Shown in pieces: positions 1 to 5,684 of a stretch of 7,489 nt of DNA. The position numbers and the translations under genes are program-made. The stretch's first letter is position 1; each line of letters begins with the position of its first letter. The stretch is taken from contig DLQI01000038.1 of the NCBI GenBank assembly GCA_002478745.1, positions 1 through 7,489 on the forward strand. Reading direction: 5' to 3'. The stretch is from Rhodobacteraceae bacterium UBA7436. Lineage in GTDB: Bacteria; Pseudomonadota; Alphaproteobacteria; Rhodobacterales; Rhodobacteraceae. A model generated the notes under the pieces. That model did not search any database. It was not told the origin of the DNA and saw nothing but the letters and a program-made list of their open reading frames with translations.

Positions 1-105
1 TCGTTTCTTTGTCTCAGCGCAGGCAGGCAGCACCAAAGGTGCGCCGCTTGGGAGTTGGGAAAACGCGCAATAATACGGGCGCGAAATTTATCAAACTCAG
101 CGGGT

Positions 106-133
106 CTTGAACCCACAAAAATCCTCCCCACAT
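106..133 (+). promoter_or_regulatory. Candidate heat-shock (RpoH/sigma-32 type) promoter of hsp20
   Basis: CTTGAA at 106-111 matches the sigma-32 -35 element. After a 14-base spacer, CCCCACAT at 126-133 is close to the -10 consensus CCCCATNT, with one mismatch. Transcription would start near 140 and give a leader of about 97 bases. That length suits the hairpins downstream and a ROSE-type thermometer. The position before a small heat-shock gene supports the call. It rests on consensus matching only. Confidence 0.5.
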
Positions 134-140
134 TGATGTT

Positions 141-239
141 ATCGGAACGCCTAATATTGGGTTTCGGTATTAATCTAGGCCCGTCCGCTACAGGAGGGTC
201 CGACATGAAATCGCTCATCTGTGAGGATATTAAACTATG
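141..239 (+). promoter_or_regulatory. ROSE-like RNA thermometer in the hsp20 leader
   Basis: Three hairpins fill this leader. The first pairs 152-158 with 166-172. The second pairs 178-186 with 193-200 (one bulged G at 183), loop GCUACA. The third has the four-base loop UCUG (218-221) and pairs 214-217 with 222-225, then places UCGCU (211-215) against AGGAU (224-228), which contains the Shine-Dalgarno AGGA. This matches the conserved U[U/C]GCU against AGGAU of ROSE elements, including the unusual G-G opposition (213 and 226) and the U-U opposition (211 and 228). In ROSE RNAs these weak pairs melt on heating and free the ribosome site of hsp20-type genes. The AGGA lies nine bases before the ATG at 237. 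The match of motif, position, leader length and downstream gene is strong; the fold was worked out by eye. Confidence 0.72.
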
Positions 240-704
240 CGTACTTTTGATTTTGCACCGCTGCACCGCGCCACTGTTGGCTTTGACCAAATCGCCGATA
301 TGATGGATCGCGTGCTGACGAACGATGCACCCCAAAACAGTTACCCACCCTATAACATCGAAAAAACGGATGACGACGCGTATCGCATATCTATCGCGGT
401 GGCTGGGTTTTCAGAGCCGGATTTGAATGTTGAGGTACGGGAAAATTCCCTGATCGTTACGGCTAAAAAGGCGGACGAAAATGAGGACAAGAAATATCTA
501 CATCGCGGTATTGCCACACGTGCGTTCGAACGGCGGTTCCATTTGGCCGACCATGTTCGGGTCACGGGGGCCAGCCACGCCGATGGAATGCTGCATATCG
601 ACCTGACGCGTGAAGTACCCGAGGCGCTGAAACCACGGCGCATTCAGATCGCCAGCCAGAACGCGATTGAAACGGATGTGGTCGACGCCAAAGCTGTTAA
701 CTGA
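237..704 (+). CDS. Small heat-shock protein, Hsp20 / IbpA family
   Basis: A 155-residue cytoplasmic holdase chaperone of the alpha-crystallin family. It binds unfolding proteins during heat stress and passes them to DnaK/ClpB. Visible features are the N-terminus MRTFDFAPLHRATVGFD, typical of alphaproteobacterial class A IbpA-like proteins, and an alpha-crystallin domain at about residues 36-128. Within that domain are the stretch YLHRGIATRAFERRF (87-101) and a GMLHIDL strand (117-123) leading to the REVPE segment. The C-terminal I-x-I anchor is IQI (136-138), which mediates oligomer contacts. Length is normal. The ATG at 237 is chosen because it gives the canonical N-terminus and has AGGA nine bases upstream, inside the thermometer hairpin. 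The gene appears to be transcribed alone, from a heat-shock-type promoter to a strong terminator. IbpA and HspA-type names are both possible, so no symbol is given. Confidence 0.95.
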   Translation: MRTFDFAPLHRATVGFDQIADMMDRVLTNDAPQNSYPPYNIEKTDDDAYRISIAVAGFSEPDLNVEVRENSLIVTAKKADENEDKKYLHRGIATRAFERRFHLADHVRVTGASHADGMLHIDLTREVPEALKPRRIQIASQNAIETDVVDAKAVN

Positions 705-711
705 TCAAACG

Positions 712-745
712 AAAGGCCCGCTGAAACCAGCGGGCCTTTTTCTTT
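712..745 (+). terminator. Rho-independent terminator of hsp20
   Basis: AAAGGCCCGCT (712-722) pairs perfectly with AGCGGGCCTTT (729-739) across a small loop, and the 3' side runs into TTTTTCTTT (737-745). This is a GC-rich 11-bp stem plus a T-tract. It lies between the ends of the convergent hsp20 and gabD genes. The reverse complement also ends in a T-rich stretch, so it may serve gabD as well. Confidence 0.93.
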
Positions 746-778
746 GTGTCTGTCATTTAGACTGACGCGATAGCGACT

Positions 779-2254
779 TTAAACTGACATGCAGATGTAT
801 TTCATTTCCATGAATTCTTCTATGCCGTGATGGCTGCCCTCGCGGCCCAAACCAGATTGTTTGATCCCACCAAATGGCGCAACTTCTGTTGAGATGATGC
901 CAGTGTTCACACCCACAATTCCATATTCCAATTCCTCAGCCACCTTATAAACGCGGCTTAGATCGGAAGCGTAGAAATATGCGGCCAGACCAAAGATTGT
1001 GTCGTTTGCCTTCGTAATAACATCATCCACATCTTCAAATTTGAATAGTGGGGCGAGGGGACCAAATGTTTCTTCTTGAGCAACCTTCATGGACTGGGTC
1101 ACGCCCGTCACGATGGTCGGTTGGAAGAAACTACCACCCAGGTTGTGTGTTGAACCACCTGTCAAAACTTCACCACCATTGGCGAGAATATCATCAAGGT
1201 GTTCCTGCACTTTTCCGGCGGCATTTGTGCTGATCAAAGGACCGGTTGTAATGCCATCATTGAAACCATCCCCAACGTTCAAGGCTTCAACCGCGACCTT
1301 CAGTTTCGCAGCGAATGCGTCGTAAACGCCGGACTGAACATAGATGCGGTTTGCGCAGACGCAGGTCTGACCGGCGTTGCGGAATTTGCACATCATTGCG
1401 CCCTCAACTGCCGCGTCTAGGTCCGCGTCATCAAATACAATGAACGGGGCATTGCCACCCAACTCCATCGAGCATTTCATTACCTGATCAGCGGCTTGGG
1501 CCAAAAGGATACGGCCAACGGCGGTAGACCCCGTAAAGGTCAATTTGCGCACAATCGGGTTCTCGCAGAACTCTTGTCCTGTGCTTGGTGCGTCAGATGT
1601 GGTGACCACTTGGAACACACCGGCGGGGAAGCCTGCGCGCTCTGCAAGCACCGCAATTGCGGTGGCAGAAAGCGGTGTTAACTCGGCTGGGCGTGCGATG
1701 AATGCACAGCCAGCGGCAAGGGCTGGGGCAGCCTTGCGCGTGATCATTGCATTCGGGAAATTCCATGGTGTGATGGATGCCGCAACGCCGATGGGTTGCT
1801 TCAAAACTGTAATGCGTTTGTCGCGCTGGTGACCCGGGATGGTTTCGCCGTAAATGCGTTTTGCCTCTTCAGCAAAGAACTCAACAAAGGATGCGCCGTA
1901 TGCGATTTCGCCTTTGGCTTCGGCCAATGGTTTGCCCATTTCCGCAGTCAGGATAATGCCAAGGTCATCTTGATTTTCCATCATCAGATTGAACCACGTG
2001 CGCATAACTGCGCTGCGTTCTTTGGCGGACCATTTGGCCCATTCCTTTTGCGCGACTTCTGCTTTGGCAATGGCAACGCCAACTTGTTCGCGGCTTAGGT
2101 CTGCAACTTGGGCAACGACATCGCCACGGGCTGGATTGGTCACGTCAAACGTGCCTTTGTCTCCGCCAATCCATTCACCGCCCACATAAGCGCGGGTCTC
2201 AAGCAGGGTAGGATCGCTTAGCATTGTCTTCAGGTTCGTTGTCGTTTCCAGCAT
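779..2254 (-). CDS. gabD: Succinate-semialdehyde dehydrogenase (GabD-type aldehyde dehydrogenase)
   Basis: A 491-residue cytoplasmic enzyme that oxidises succinate semialdehyde to succinate, the last step of 4-aminobutyrate breakdown, feeding the TCA cycle. It is similar to E. coli GabD along its whole length as I recall that protein. Visible landmarks: PWN with Asn165 of the oxyanion hole, FTGST (240-244) of the Rossmann fold, ELGGNAP with general base Glu264, GQTCVCANR with catalytic Cys298 and a second Cys300, and ETFGP (395-399) holding the nicotinamide ribose. Where E. coli GabD has KPAS (Lys179, Ser182), this protein has RPAE (Arg188, Glu191), which suggests a preference for NAD over NADP. 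The ATG at 2254 has GGAGA close upstream; Met11 (2224) is an alternative start with a weaker site. No gabT or gab regulator lies nearby, and it diverges from a hydrolase gene. Substrate is inferred by family; other semialdehydes are possible. Confidence 0.93.
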   Translation of the reverse strand: MLETTTNLKTMLSDPTLLETRAYVGGEWIGGDKGTFDVTNPARGDVVAQVADLSREQVGVAIAKAEVAQKEWAKWSAKERSAVMRTWFNLMMENQDDLGIILTAEMGKPLAEAKGEIAYGASFVEFFAEEAKRIYGETIPGHQRDKRITVLKQPIGVAASITPWNFPNAMITRKAAPALAAGCAFIARPAELTPLSATAIAVLAERAGFPAGVFQVVTTSDAPSTGQEFCENPIVRKLTFTGSTAVGRILLAQAADQVMKCSMELGGNAPFIVFDDADLDAAVEGAMMCKFRNAGQTCVCANRIYVQSGVYDAFAAKLKVAVEALNVGDGFNDGITTGPLISTNAAGKVQEHLDDILANGGEVLTGGSTHNLGGSFFQPTIVTGVTQSMKVAQEETFGPLAPLFKFEDVDDVITKANDTIFGLAAYFYASDLSRVYKVAEELEYGIVGVNTGIISTEVAPFGGIKQSGLGREGSHHGIEEFMEMKYICMSV

Positions 2255-2331
2255 TTCATGTTCTCCAGAGATTGCGTGAACAGGGAAAGCAACTAATGTG
2301 GCACTTGTCCAGACGAATTGATGAGGGTGCT

Positions 2332-3120
2332 ATGACTGATCTAAGTGACGCATACGCGAACGGTGCTTACATAGACGGGGCCGCACTGTACCCACCACGC
2401 TGGGATGCCGCGTCAAAGGCATTTCGAGAGGCGTTAGGGGAACAGGCCGAACTGGGTGTTTCCTACGGCCCTTCACCACGTCAGGCCTATGATTTTTTCC
2501 AACCGGATCAGACAGCTAAGGGAACGCTGATCTTTGTGCATGGTGGCTATTGGCGGATGTTTGATCGCGACAGTTGGTCGTTCCTTGCCAAGGGCGCACT
2601 GGCGCGGGGGTGGGCGGTAGCGATGCCGTCTTATGATCTGTGCCCTCAGGTTGGGATTGCAACGATCACTCAACAAATCGCCCGCGCGCTGCAGGATATC
2701 GCAGGACGCACACAGGGGCCGATCAGTTTGGCAGGGCATTCTGCTGGCGGGCATCTGGTGGCGCGGATGGTGGCACCAGGAATGTTGCCCGCGGCAGTGA
2801 TGGACCGGTTGCAGCATGTGGTGCCCATTTCGCCCCTCAGTGATCTGGAACCTTTGTGCCGGACGGACATGAACGACGATTTCCAGCTGGATGCCGGGAT
2901 GGCGCGTGCTGAAAGCCCGATATTACAACCCGCCCCACAAGCCAAAGTAACGGTTTGGGTGGGCAGCGATGAACGACCTGCTTTCATAGAACAGGCAATG
3001 TGGTTGGCGGATGCGTGGCAATGCGATCAGGTCGTTGCCCAAGGGTGGCACCATTTCGATGTGATCGATGCGTTGGTCGATCCAGATAGCGAAATGTTGT
3101 CAGTTCTGACGGCGGGATAA
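2332..3120 (+). CDS. Alpha/beta hydrolase with HGGYW motif (arylformamidase-like esterase)
   Basis: A 262-residue cytoplasmic alpha/beta-hydrolase. The oxyanion-hole motif HGGYW is at residues 70-74, the nucleophile elbow GHSAG at 135-139 (Ser137), the acid is probably Asp213 in GSDERP, and the base His241 in GWHHFDV. HGGxW is typical of the arylformamidase (N-formylkynurenine formamidase) branch and of related carboxylesterases, so a small ester or formamide substrate is likely. No other tryptophan-degradation gene is in view, so kynurenine formamidase remains an inference. The reading frame is open further upstream, to 2224, but the ATG at 2332 is preferred: it has GAGGG four bases before it (2323-2327), and the upstream stretch overlaps gabD and looks non-coding. 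A weak sigma-70-like pair, TTGCGT (2272-2277) and TAATGT (2294-2299) with 16-base spacing, may drive it. Confidence 0.88.
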   Translation: MTDLSDAYANGAYIDGAALYPPRWDAASKAFREALGEQAELGVSYGPSPRQAYDFFQPDQTAKGTLIFVHGGYWRMFDRDSWSFLAKGALARGWAVAMPSYDLCPQVGIATITQQIARALQDIAGRTQGPISLAGHSAGGHLVARMVAPGMLPAAVMDRLQHVVPISPLSDLEPLCRTDMNDDFQLDAGMARAESPILQPAPQAKVTVWVGSDERPAFIEQAMWLADAWQCDQVVAQGWHHFDVIDALVDPDSEMLSVLTAG

Positions 3121-3180
3121 GTCATGGCCCTTTCAATGCCACATTGATTTTGCAACAGTGTAAATTAAATCAGACGTTAG

Positions 3181-3469
3181 ATGTTTGCACTCGCACGCCT
3201 GTTGGTTATGGGCTTTATCGTATTGACGATCGTTTATGTTTGCCTGTCGTTCTATTCCCGCGCTGTGCGCTGTGCGCCGTGGAAAGCTGAAGGCGCAGTG
3301 GAACCTTGAGCAGATGGACGATGCCGCAAAGGGCGGTGATCGCGATGACTATATTCGAGAGGGCCTTGAAGAATACGATGGCTCTGTGCGTCGTAAACTG
3401 ATCTTGGGCGTTTATATCATTCCGACGGTGCTGGTTGCCGTCATCATTTATCTTACGAATTTTGCCTAA
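3181..3469 (+). pseudogene. Small two-helix membrane protein, frameshifted by a 7-base duplication
   Basis: Two reading frames together make one coherent protein. From the ATG at 3181, the first frame gives an N-terminal membrane helix (LLVMGFIVLTIVYVCLSFY) followed by SRAVR, then runs into a stop at 3307-3309. The downstream frame continues with RRGKL, an acidic soluble stretch including GDRDDYIREGLEEYDGSVRR, and a second helix (LILGVYIIPTVLVAVIIYL), ending in NFA at 3469. Removing one copy of GCTGTGC (3262-3268 or 3269-3275) restores a single 93-residue protein with both helices and the stop at 3467-3469. I do not recognise its function. It ends 12 bases before the DUF1523 gene and is probably co-transcribed with it. 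There is no good Shine-Dalgarno at 3181, and an in-frame stop sits immediately before it. A separate ATG at 3236 could make the C-terminal part alone. It may be a true mutation, a reversible slippage site or a sequencing error. Confidence 0.8.
3260..3277 (+). repeat. 7-base tandem duplication causing a frameshift
   Basis: The run GCGCTGTGCGCTGTGCGC has an exact period of seven, about 2.6 copies, with GCTGTGC complete at 3262-3268 and 3269-3275. It lies just after the first membrane helix of the small membrane protein. Deleting seven bases turns the reading SRAVR-CAPWK into SRAVR-RGKL, which joins the two frames. Confidence 0.95.
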
Positions 3470-3481
3470 GGGGGCACAGAC

Positions 3482-4132
3482 ATGACCTATATCAAGTGGT
3501 TCCTGATCATCACATTCTGGACGTTTGTTGCGGCGTTCTTTCATTACACGTTGCCCCAAAAGGACATCGTGCGGATTACCGATACCTATGAGAAGCGGAT
3601 TGATTTCGGTGAGAACTCGATCTTTTGGGCCTCTGCCGATACGGGCAATGCGGGCACGGCTGTGAACCGCGATATCTTCTTTATCCAAACCAAGCTGGCG
3701 AAAAGCGGCGATGTGATGGTGTACCGCAATGAGGATACCGGATGGGGTTGGCCGCCGTATTTCAAGTTCGACACAACGAACCTGCAAGCCGAAGCCAGCG
3801 ATCTGAAATCAGCGGCTGAGGCACCGCAGTATGCGATGATCAAACACTATGGCTGGCGCAATGAATTTCTGTCGATCTTCCCAAATGCGATTTCTGTGAA
3901 AGTGGTTGATGGGCCGAATGCGTCCAAGGGCTGGCCGATCCTGAACATCCTGATTTTGACGCTGTTCGCTGCCGTCAGCTATTTTATCTTTGTGCGCTGG
4001 CGTCGTTTCCGCATGGCGCGGATCGATCCCACACTTGAGGAAATTCAAGACAACTGGGAGGCCGCAGGTGATGCGGTTGAGGGCGGCCATGGCCGTCTAA
4101 AGGGCTGGCTGAATTCATGGCGCGCTAAGTAG
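3482..4132 (+). CDS. DUF1523 family membrane protein
   Basis: A 216-residue protein that I recognise as the DUF1523 family, a group of unknown function common in Rhodobacterales. It has an N-terminal membrane helix (about residues 5-23), a region of about 125 residues between the helices, probably periplasmic (WASADTGNAGTAVNRDIFFI, GWGWPPYFKFDT, HYGWRNEFLSIFPNA), and a second helix (about 151-171). After that comes a basic RWRRFRMAR stretch, then a charged amphipathic tail (LEEIQDNWEAAGDAVEG) likely on the cytoplasmic side. The basic residues after helix two suit an N-in, C-in topology. The ATG at 3482 has AAGGGGG (3468-3474) seven bases upstream, overlapping the stop of the preceding gene, so the two are probably translated from one transcript. 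The gene is intact. Function unknown. Confidence 0.87.
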   Translation: MTYIKWFLIITFWTFVAAFFHYTLPQKDIVRITDTYEKRIDFGENSIFWASADTGNAGTAVNRDIFFIQTKLAKSGDVMVYRNEDTGWGWPPYFKFDTTNLQAEASDLKSAAEAPQYAMIKHYGWRNEFLSIFPNAISVKVVDGPNASKGWPILNILILTLFAAVSYFIFVRWRRFRMARIDPTLEEIQDNWEAAGDAVEGGHGRLKGWLNSWRAK

Positions 4133-4238
4133 GCAAAGATTAGTCGGAGAAGATGTAATCTGCTTCGACAATTTTTCGCGCATCATCAATCGAGATTGTG
4201 AGCAGTTTTGCCAACTCTTCCGCGTTCGCCTCAATTGA
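4133..4238. other. Gap before the sulfotransferase remnant, with an antisense open frame
   Basis: No plus-strand gene start is visible here, and the sulfotransferase frame has a TGA at 4236-4238. The minus strand is open from 4445 down to a stop at 4140-4142. Its last residues (NAEELAKLLTISIDDARKI, then a short acidic tail) look like real amphipathic helices, while its upstream part lies antisense to the sulfotransferase motif. This stretch could be the 3' end of another broken gene that meets the sulfotransferase fragment near 4240, or it could be chance. Confidence 0.3.
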
Positions 4239-4853
4239 AGAAGACTGGCTTATTCCTTCACCTGTGTTCGCAACCCATACACACGTATCTTGTCCTCCTT
4301 CTTTGACAAAATTTGCGGTATCCAACGCAATGGCAAGCGGTATCGCGGCAACCTTGTTCCGTTGTTGATCCAGAAATACGGCATCGAAGTTGGTGGTGAT
4401 GATGGCAAACAAGAGTTTGACCAAATCCAATCCTTCCGCCGTTTCCTATTGTTCGCGCGTGATACCATTCGGTTCCGCCGTCCAATGGACCCTGACATTC
4501 ACTGGTCAGCAATGTCCGGTCACGTCAGCACGTTTATCGTGAATGGCGGCCAATATGACAAAATCATTTGGACGGAAAAGTTCAATGAAGGCATGGCGGA
4601 TGTTTTGTCCAATATCAAAACGCCACATGCTGTGGACCTTGAAGCGATCCCGCGTTTTAACGAAAGCGAAGGGCACGGACCAAAACGTGCGCATCCAGTC
4701 GAAGATTACTTTGACGATCTGTCGATGCACTTGGTCTATGAAATTTTCAAACGTGATTTCGAAGTCTTCAAATATGATTTTAAAGATCCGTCAAACAAAA
4801 TGCCAATCGGTGAAATCGATCTAGACGAAGTTCACAAAAAATTAGGTGACTAA
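4239..4853 (+). pseudogene. Sulfotransferase (Sulfotransfer_2-like), N-terminally truncated remnant
   Basis: The frame opens after a TGA at 4236-4238 and gives 204 residues. It begins almost at FTCVRNPYTRILSSFFDKI, the conserved 3'-phosphate-binding motif (VRNPxxRxxS) of PAPS-dependent sulfotransferases. Downstream it keeps the expected order: SFRRFLLFARD, the DPDIHW segment, the YDKIIWTEKF strand, and a C-terminal end with YEIFKRDFEVFKYDF. The N-terminal P-loop-like segment (PKxGxT type) that holds the 5'-phosphosulfate is missing, along with roughly 60-90 residues. The gap after the DUF1523 stop is only about 106 bases, too short to encode it. No ATG with a Shine-Dalgarno is present, and the first usable start, TTG at 4290, would cut through the motif. 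Codon use looks like that of a real gene, so the loss may be recent. A functional shortened protein is unlikely. Confidence 0.75.
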
Positions 4854-4858
4854 AGTTG

Positions 4859-4888
4859 AATGGCCCTGCGGGGCCATTCTTTATTTTA
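4859..4888 (+). terminator. Rho-independent terminator after the sulfotransferase remnant
   Basis: AATGGCCC (4859-4866) pairs with GGGCCATT (4871-4878) around the loop TGCG, followed by the T-rich CTTTATTTTA. It begins six bases after the sulfotransferase stop. It lies between convergent genes and reaches the stop of the minus-strand hydrolase, but the T-tract favours the plus strand. Confidence 0.88.
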
Positions 4889-5563
4889 GGGATGCTTTGA
4901 TATGACTTTGGCAATCCGCTGCGCGGCGGCTGCGCTGCCTTTGCGCGAAGGGTGCACCATGTCAGCCCCATGAAATGACCTGTCGCCACGCGGCACAATA
5001 TCAGCCATCGAAACGAACCAAACACCTTTGTCACGCTTGGCCATACGGGCAAGACGCGCGTCCAATTTATCCCCCTCGTCGCGGCAGGACTCAATCGGGG
5101 AAGACGCACCAGGGGACCGTAAATACCCTGAATAAACCACACGGGCGTTAGATTTTCGCAACTTCGCGACCAACCGCGGGATCGCGCCTTTGGTGCCATC
5201 GGGTGAAATCATCTTGCTCAAACGGGCACCACATCTGTTGCAGCCACATCCAAGTAACAGGTCATTTCCCCCGCCGTTTAAAACAATCCAGTCCCAGTTG
5301 CCTGGTCTGTATTGCCGCTCAATCTTGAAACCAAGGCTGCCTGAAATAGCCAGTTTATAAATGATCCACGCCCCGGGGACGGCGCGATTGTGGACGGGTT
5401 CGTTCAATAACTTCGCCAAGACATTTGGCACCGCCTTGTTCTGGGCTTTGTGGCCGGCGAAAAATGAATCACCCATGGCAAGAATGCGTGGCTCGTTTTG
5501 GGCTGATGCGGTTGAAGCCGTAATGCAAAAGGCAATCGCAAGAACTTTTAAAAAGTAGGTCAT
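4886..5563 (-). CDS. Secreted SGNH/GDSL-family hydrolase
   Basis: A 225-residue protein with an N-terminal signal peptide (FLKVLAIAFCITASTASA, cleavage probably after Ala21), so it is likely periplasmic or exported. SGNH blocks are in order: GDSFFAG with nucleophile Ser33, Gly64 in AVPGA, GGGND with Asn100, and DMVHP with Asp201 and His204 completing the triad. Such enzymes cleave esters or acyl groups of lipids, carbohydrates or cell-wall polymers; the substrate cannot be told from the sequence. The mature part has four cysteines, three clustered in GCGCNRC (106, 108, 111) directly after the Asn block plus Cys160, which could form disulfides or bind metal. The gene starts at ATG 5563 with no Shine-Dalgarno and is divergent from smpB. 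It ends against the terminator of the sulfotransferase remnant. Confidence 0.87.
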   Translation of the reverse strand: MTYFLKVLAIAFCITASTASAQNEPRILAMGDSFFAGHKAQNKAVPNVLAKLLNEPVHNRAVPGAWIIYKLAISGSLGFKIERQYRPGNWDWIVLNGGGNDLLLGCGCNRCGARLSKMISPDGTKGAIPRLVAKLRKSNARVVYSGYLRSPGASSPIESCRDEGDKLDARLARMAKRDKGVWFVSMADIVPRGDRSFHGADMVHPSRKGSAAAAQRIAKVISKHP

Positions 5564-5570
5564 GTGAAAA

Positions 5571-5597
5571 ACTATAAACTCTCAAAATTTATGTGCA
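5571..5597 (-). promoter_or_regulatory. Candidate promoter of the SGNH hydrolase gene, possibly leaderless
   Basis: Reading the minus strand, TATAGT (5576-5571) matches five of six -10 bases. It ends seven bases before the ATG at 5563, so transcription would begin at or next to the start codon. A weak -35, TGCACA (5597-5592), lies 15 bases upstream of it. The absence of a Shine-Dalgarno is consistent with a leaderless message. Confidence 0.4.
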
Positions 5598-5648
5598 TAC
5601 ATTCCCACAGTCTGCGCGGTGGAACAAGCAACGATAGCTTGCCTTCTC

Positions 5649-5677
5649 TTGCACCCTCGCGCGGTAAGCCCTACATC
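5649..5677 (+). promoter_or_regulatory. Candidate promoter of smpB, possibly leaderless
   Basis: TTGCAC (5649-5654) and TACATC (5672-5677) are separated by 17 bases. Each matches only half of the sigma-70 consensus. The -10 ends seven bases before the smpB ATG, placing transcription start at or next to the start codon, where no Shine-Dalgarno is present. Confidence 0.3.
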
Positions 5678-5684
5678 CCTTTTG

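Noticed and set aside
30..42. Perfect small hairpin GCACC-AAA-GGTGC
   Set aside because: No T-tract follows and no gene end is identifiable upstream, so it cannot be called a terminator.
2224..2331. N-terminal extension of the alpha/beta hydrolase to 2224
   Set aside because: It overlaps the gabD start region, would add 36 residues without family character, and the ATG at 2332 has its own ribosome site.
2473..2987. Minus-strand open frames inside the alpha/beta hydrolase gene
   Set aside because: The plus strand carries a complete catalytic triad and oxyanion motif; the antisense frames are shadows.
3215..3787. Minus-strand open frame of 190 codons
   Set aside because: It lies antisense to the small membrane gene and the DUF1523 gene, both of which have coherent membrane-protein translations. 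The peptide has no recognisable motif.
4141..4185. Plus-strand reading with K-M-stop-SASTIFRA, resembling the missing sulfotransferase 5'-phosphosulfate motif
   Set aside because: It contains a stop, is in a different frame, and lies only about 20-30 residues before the VRNPYTR motif instead of the usual larger distance. The resemblance is probably chance.
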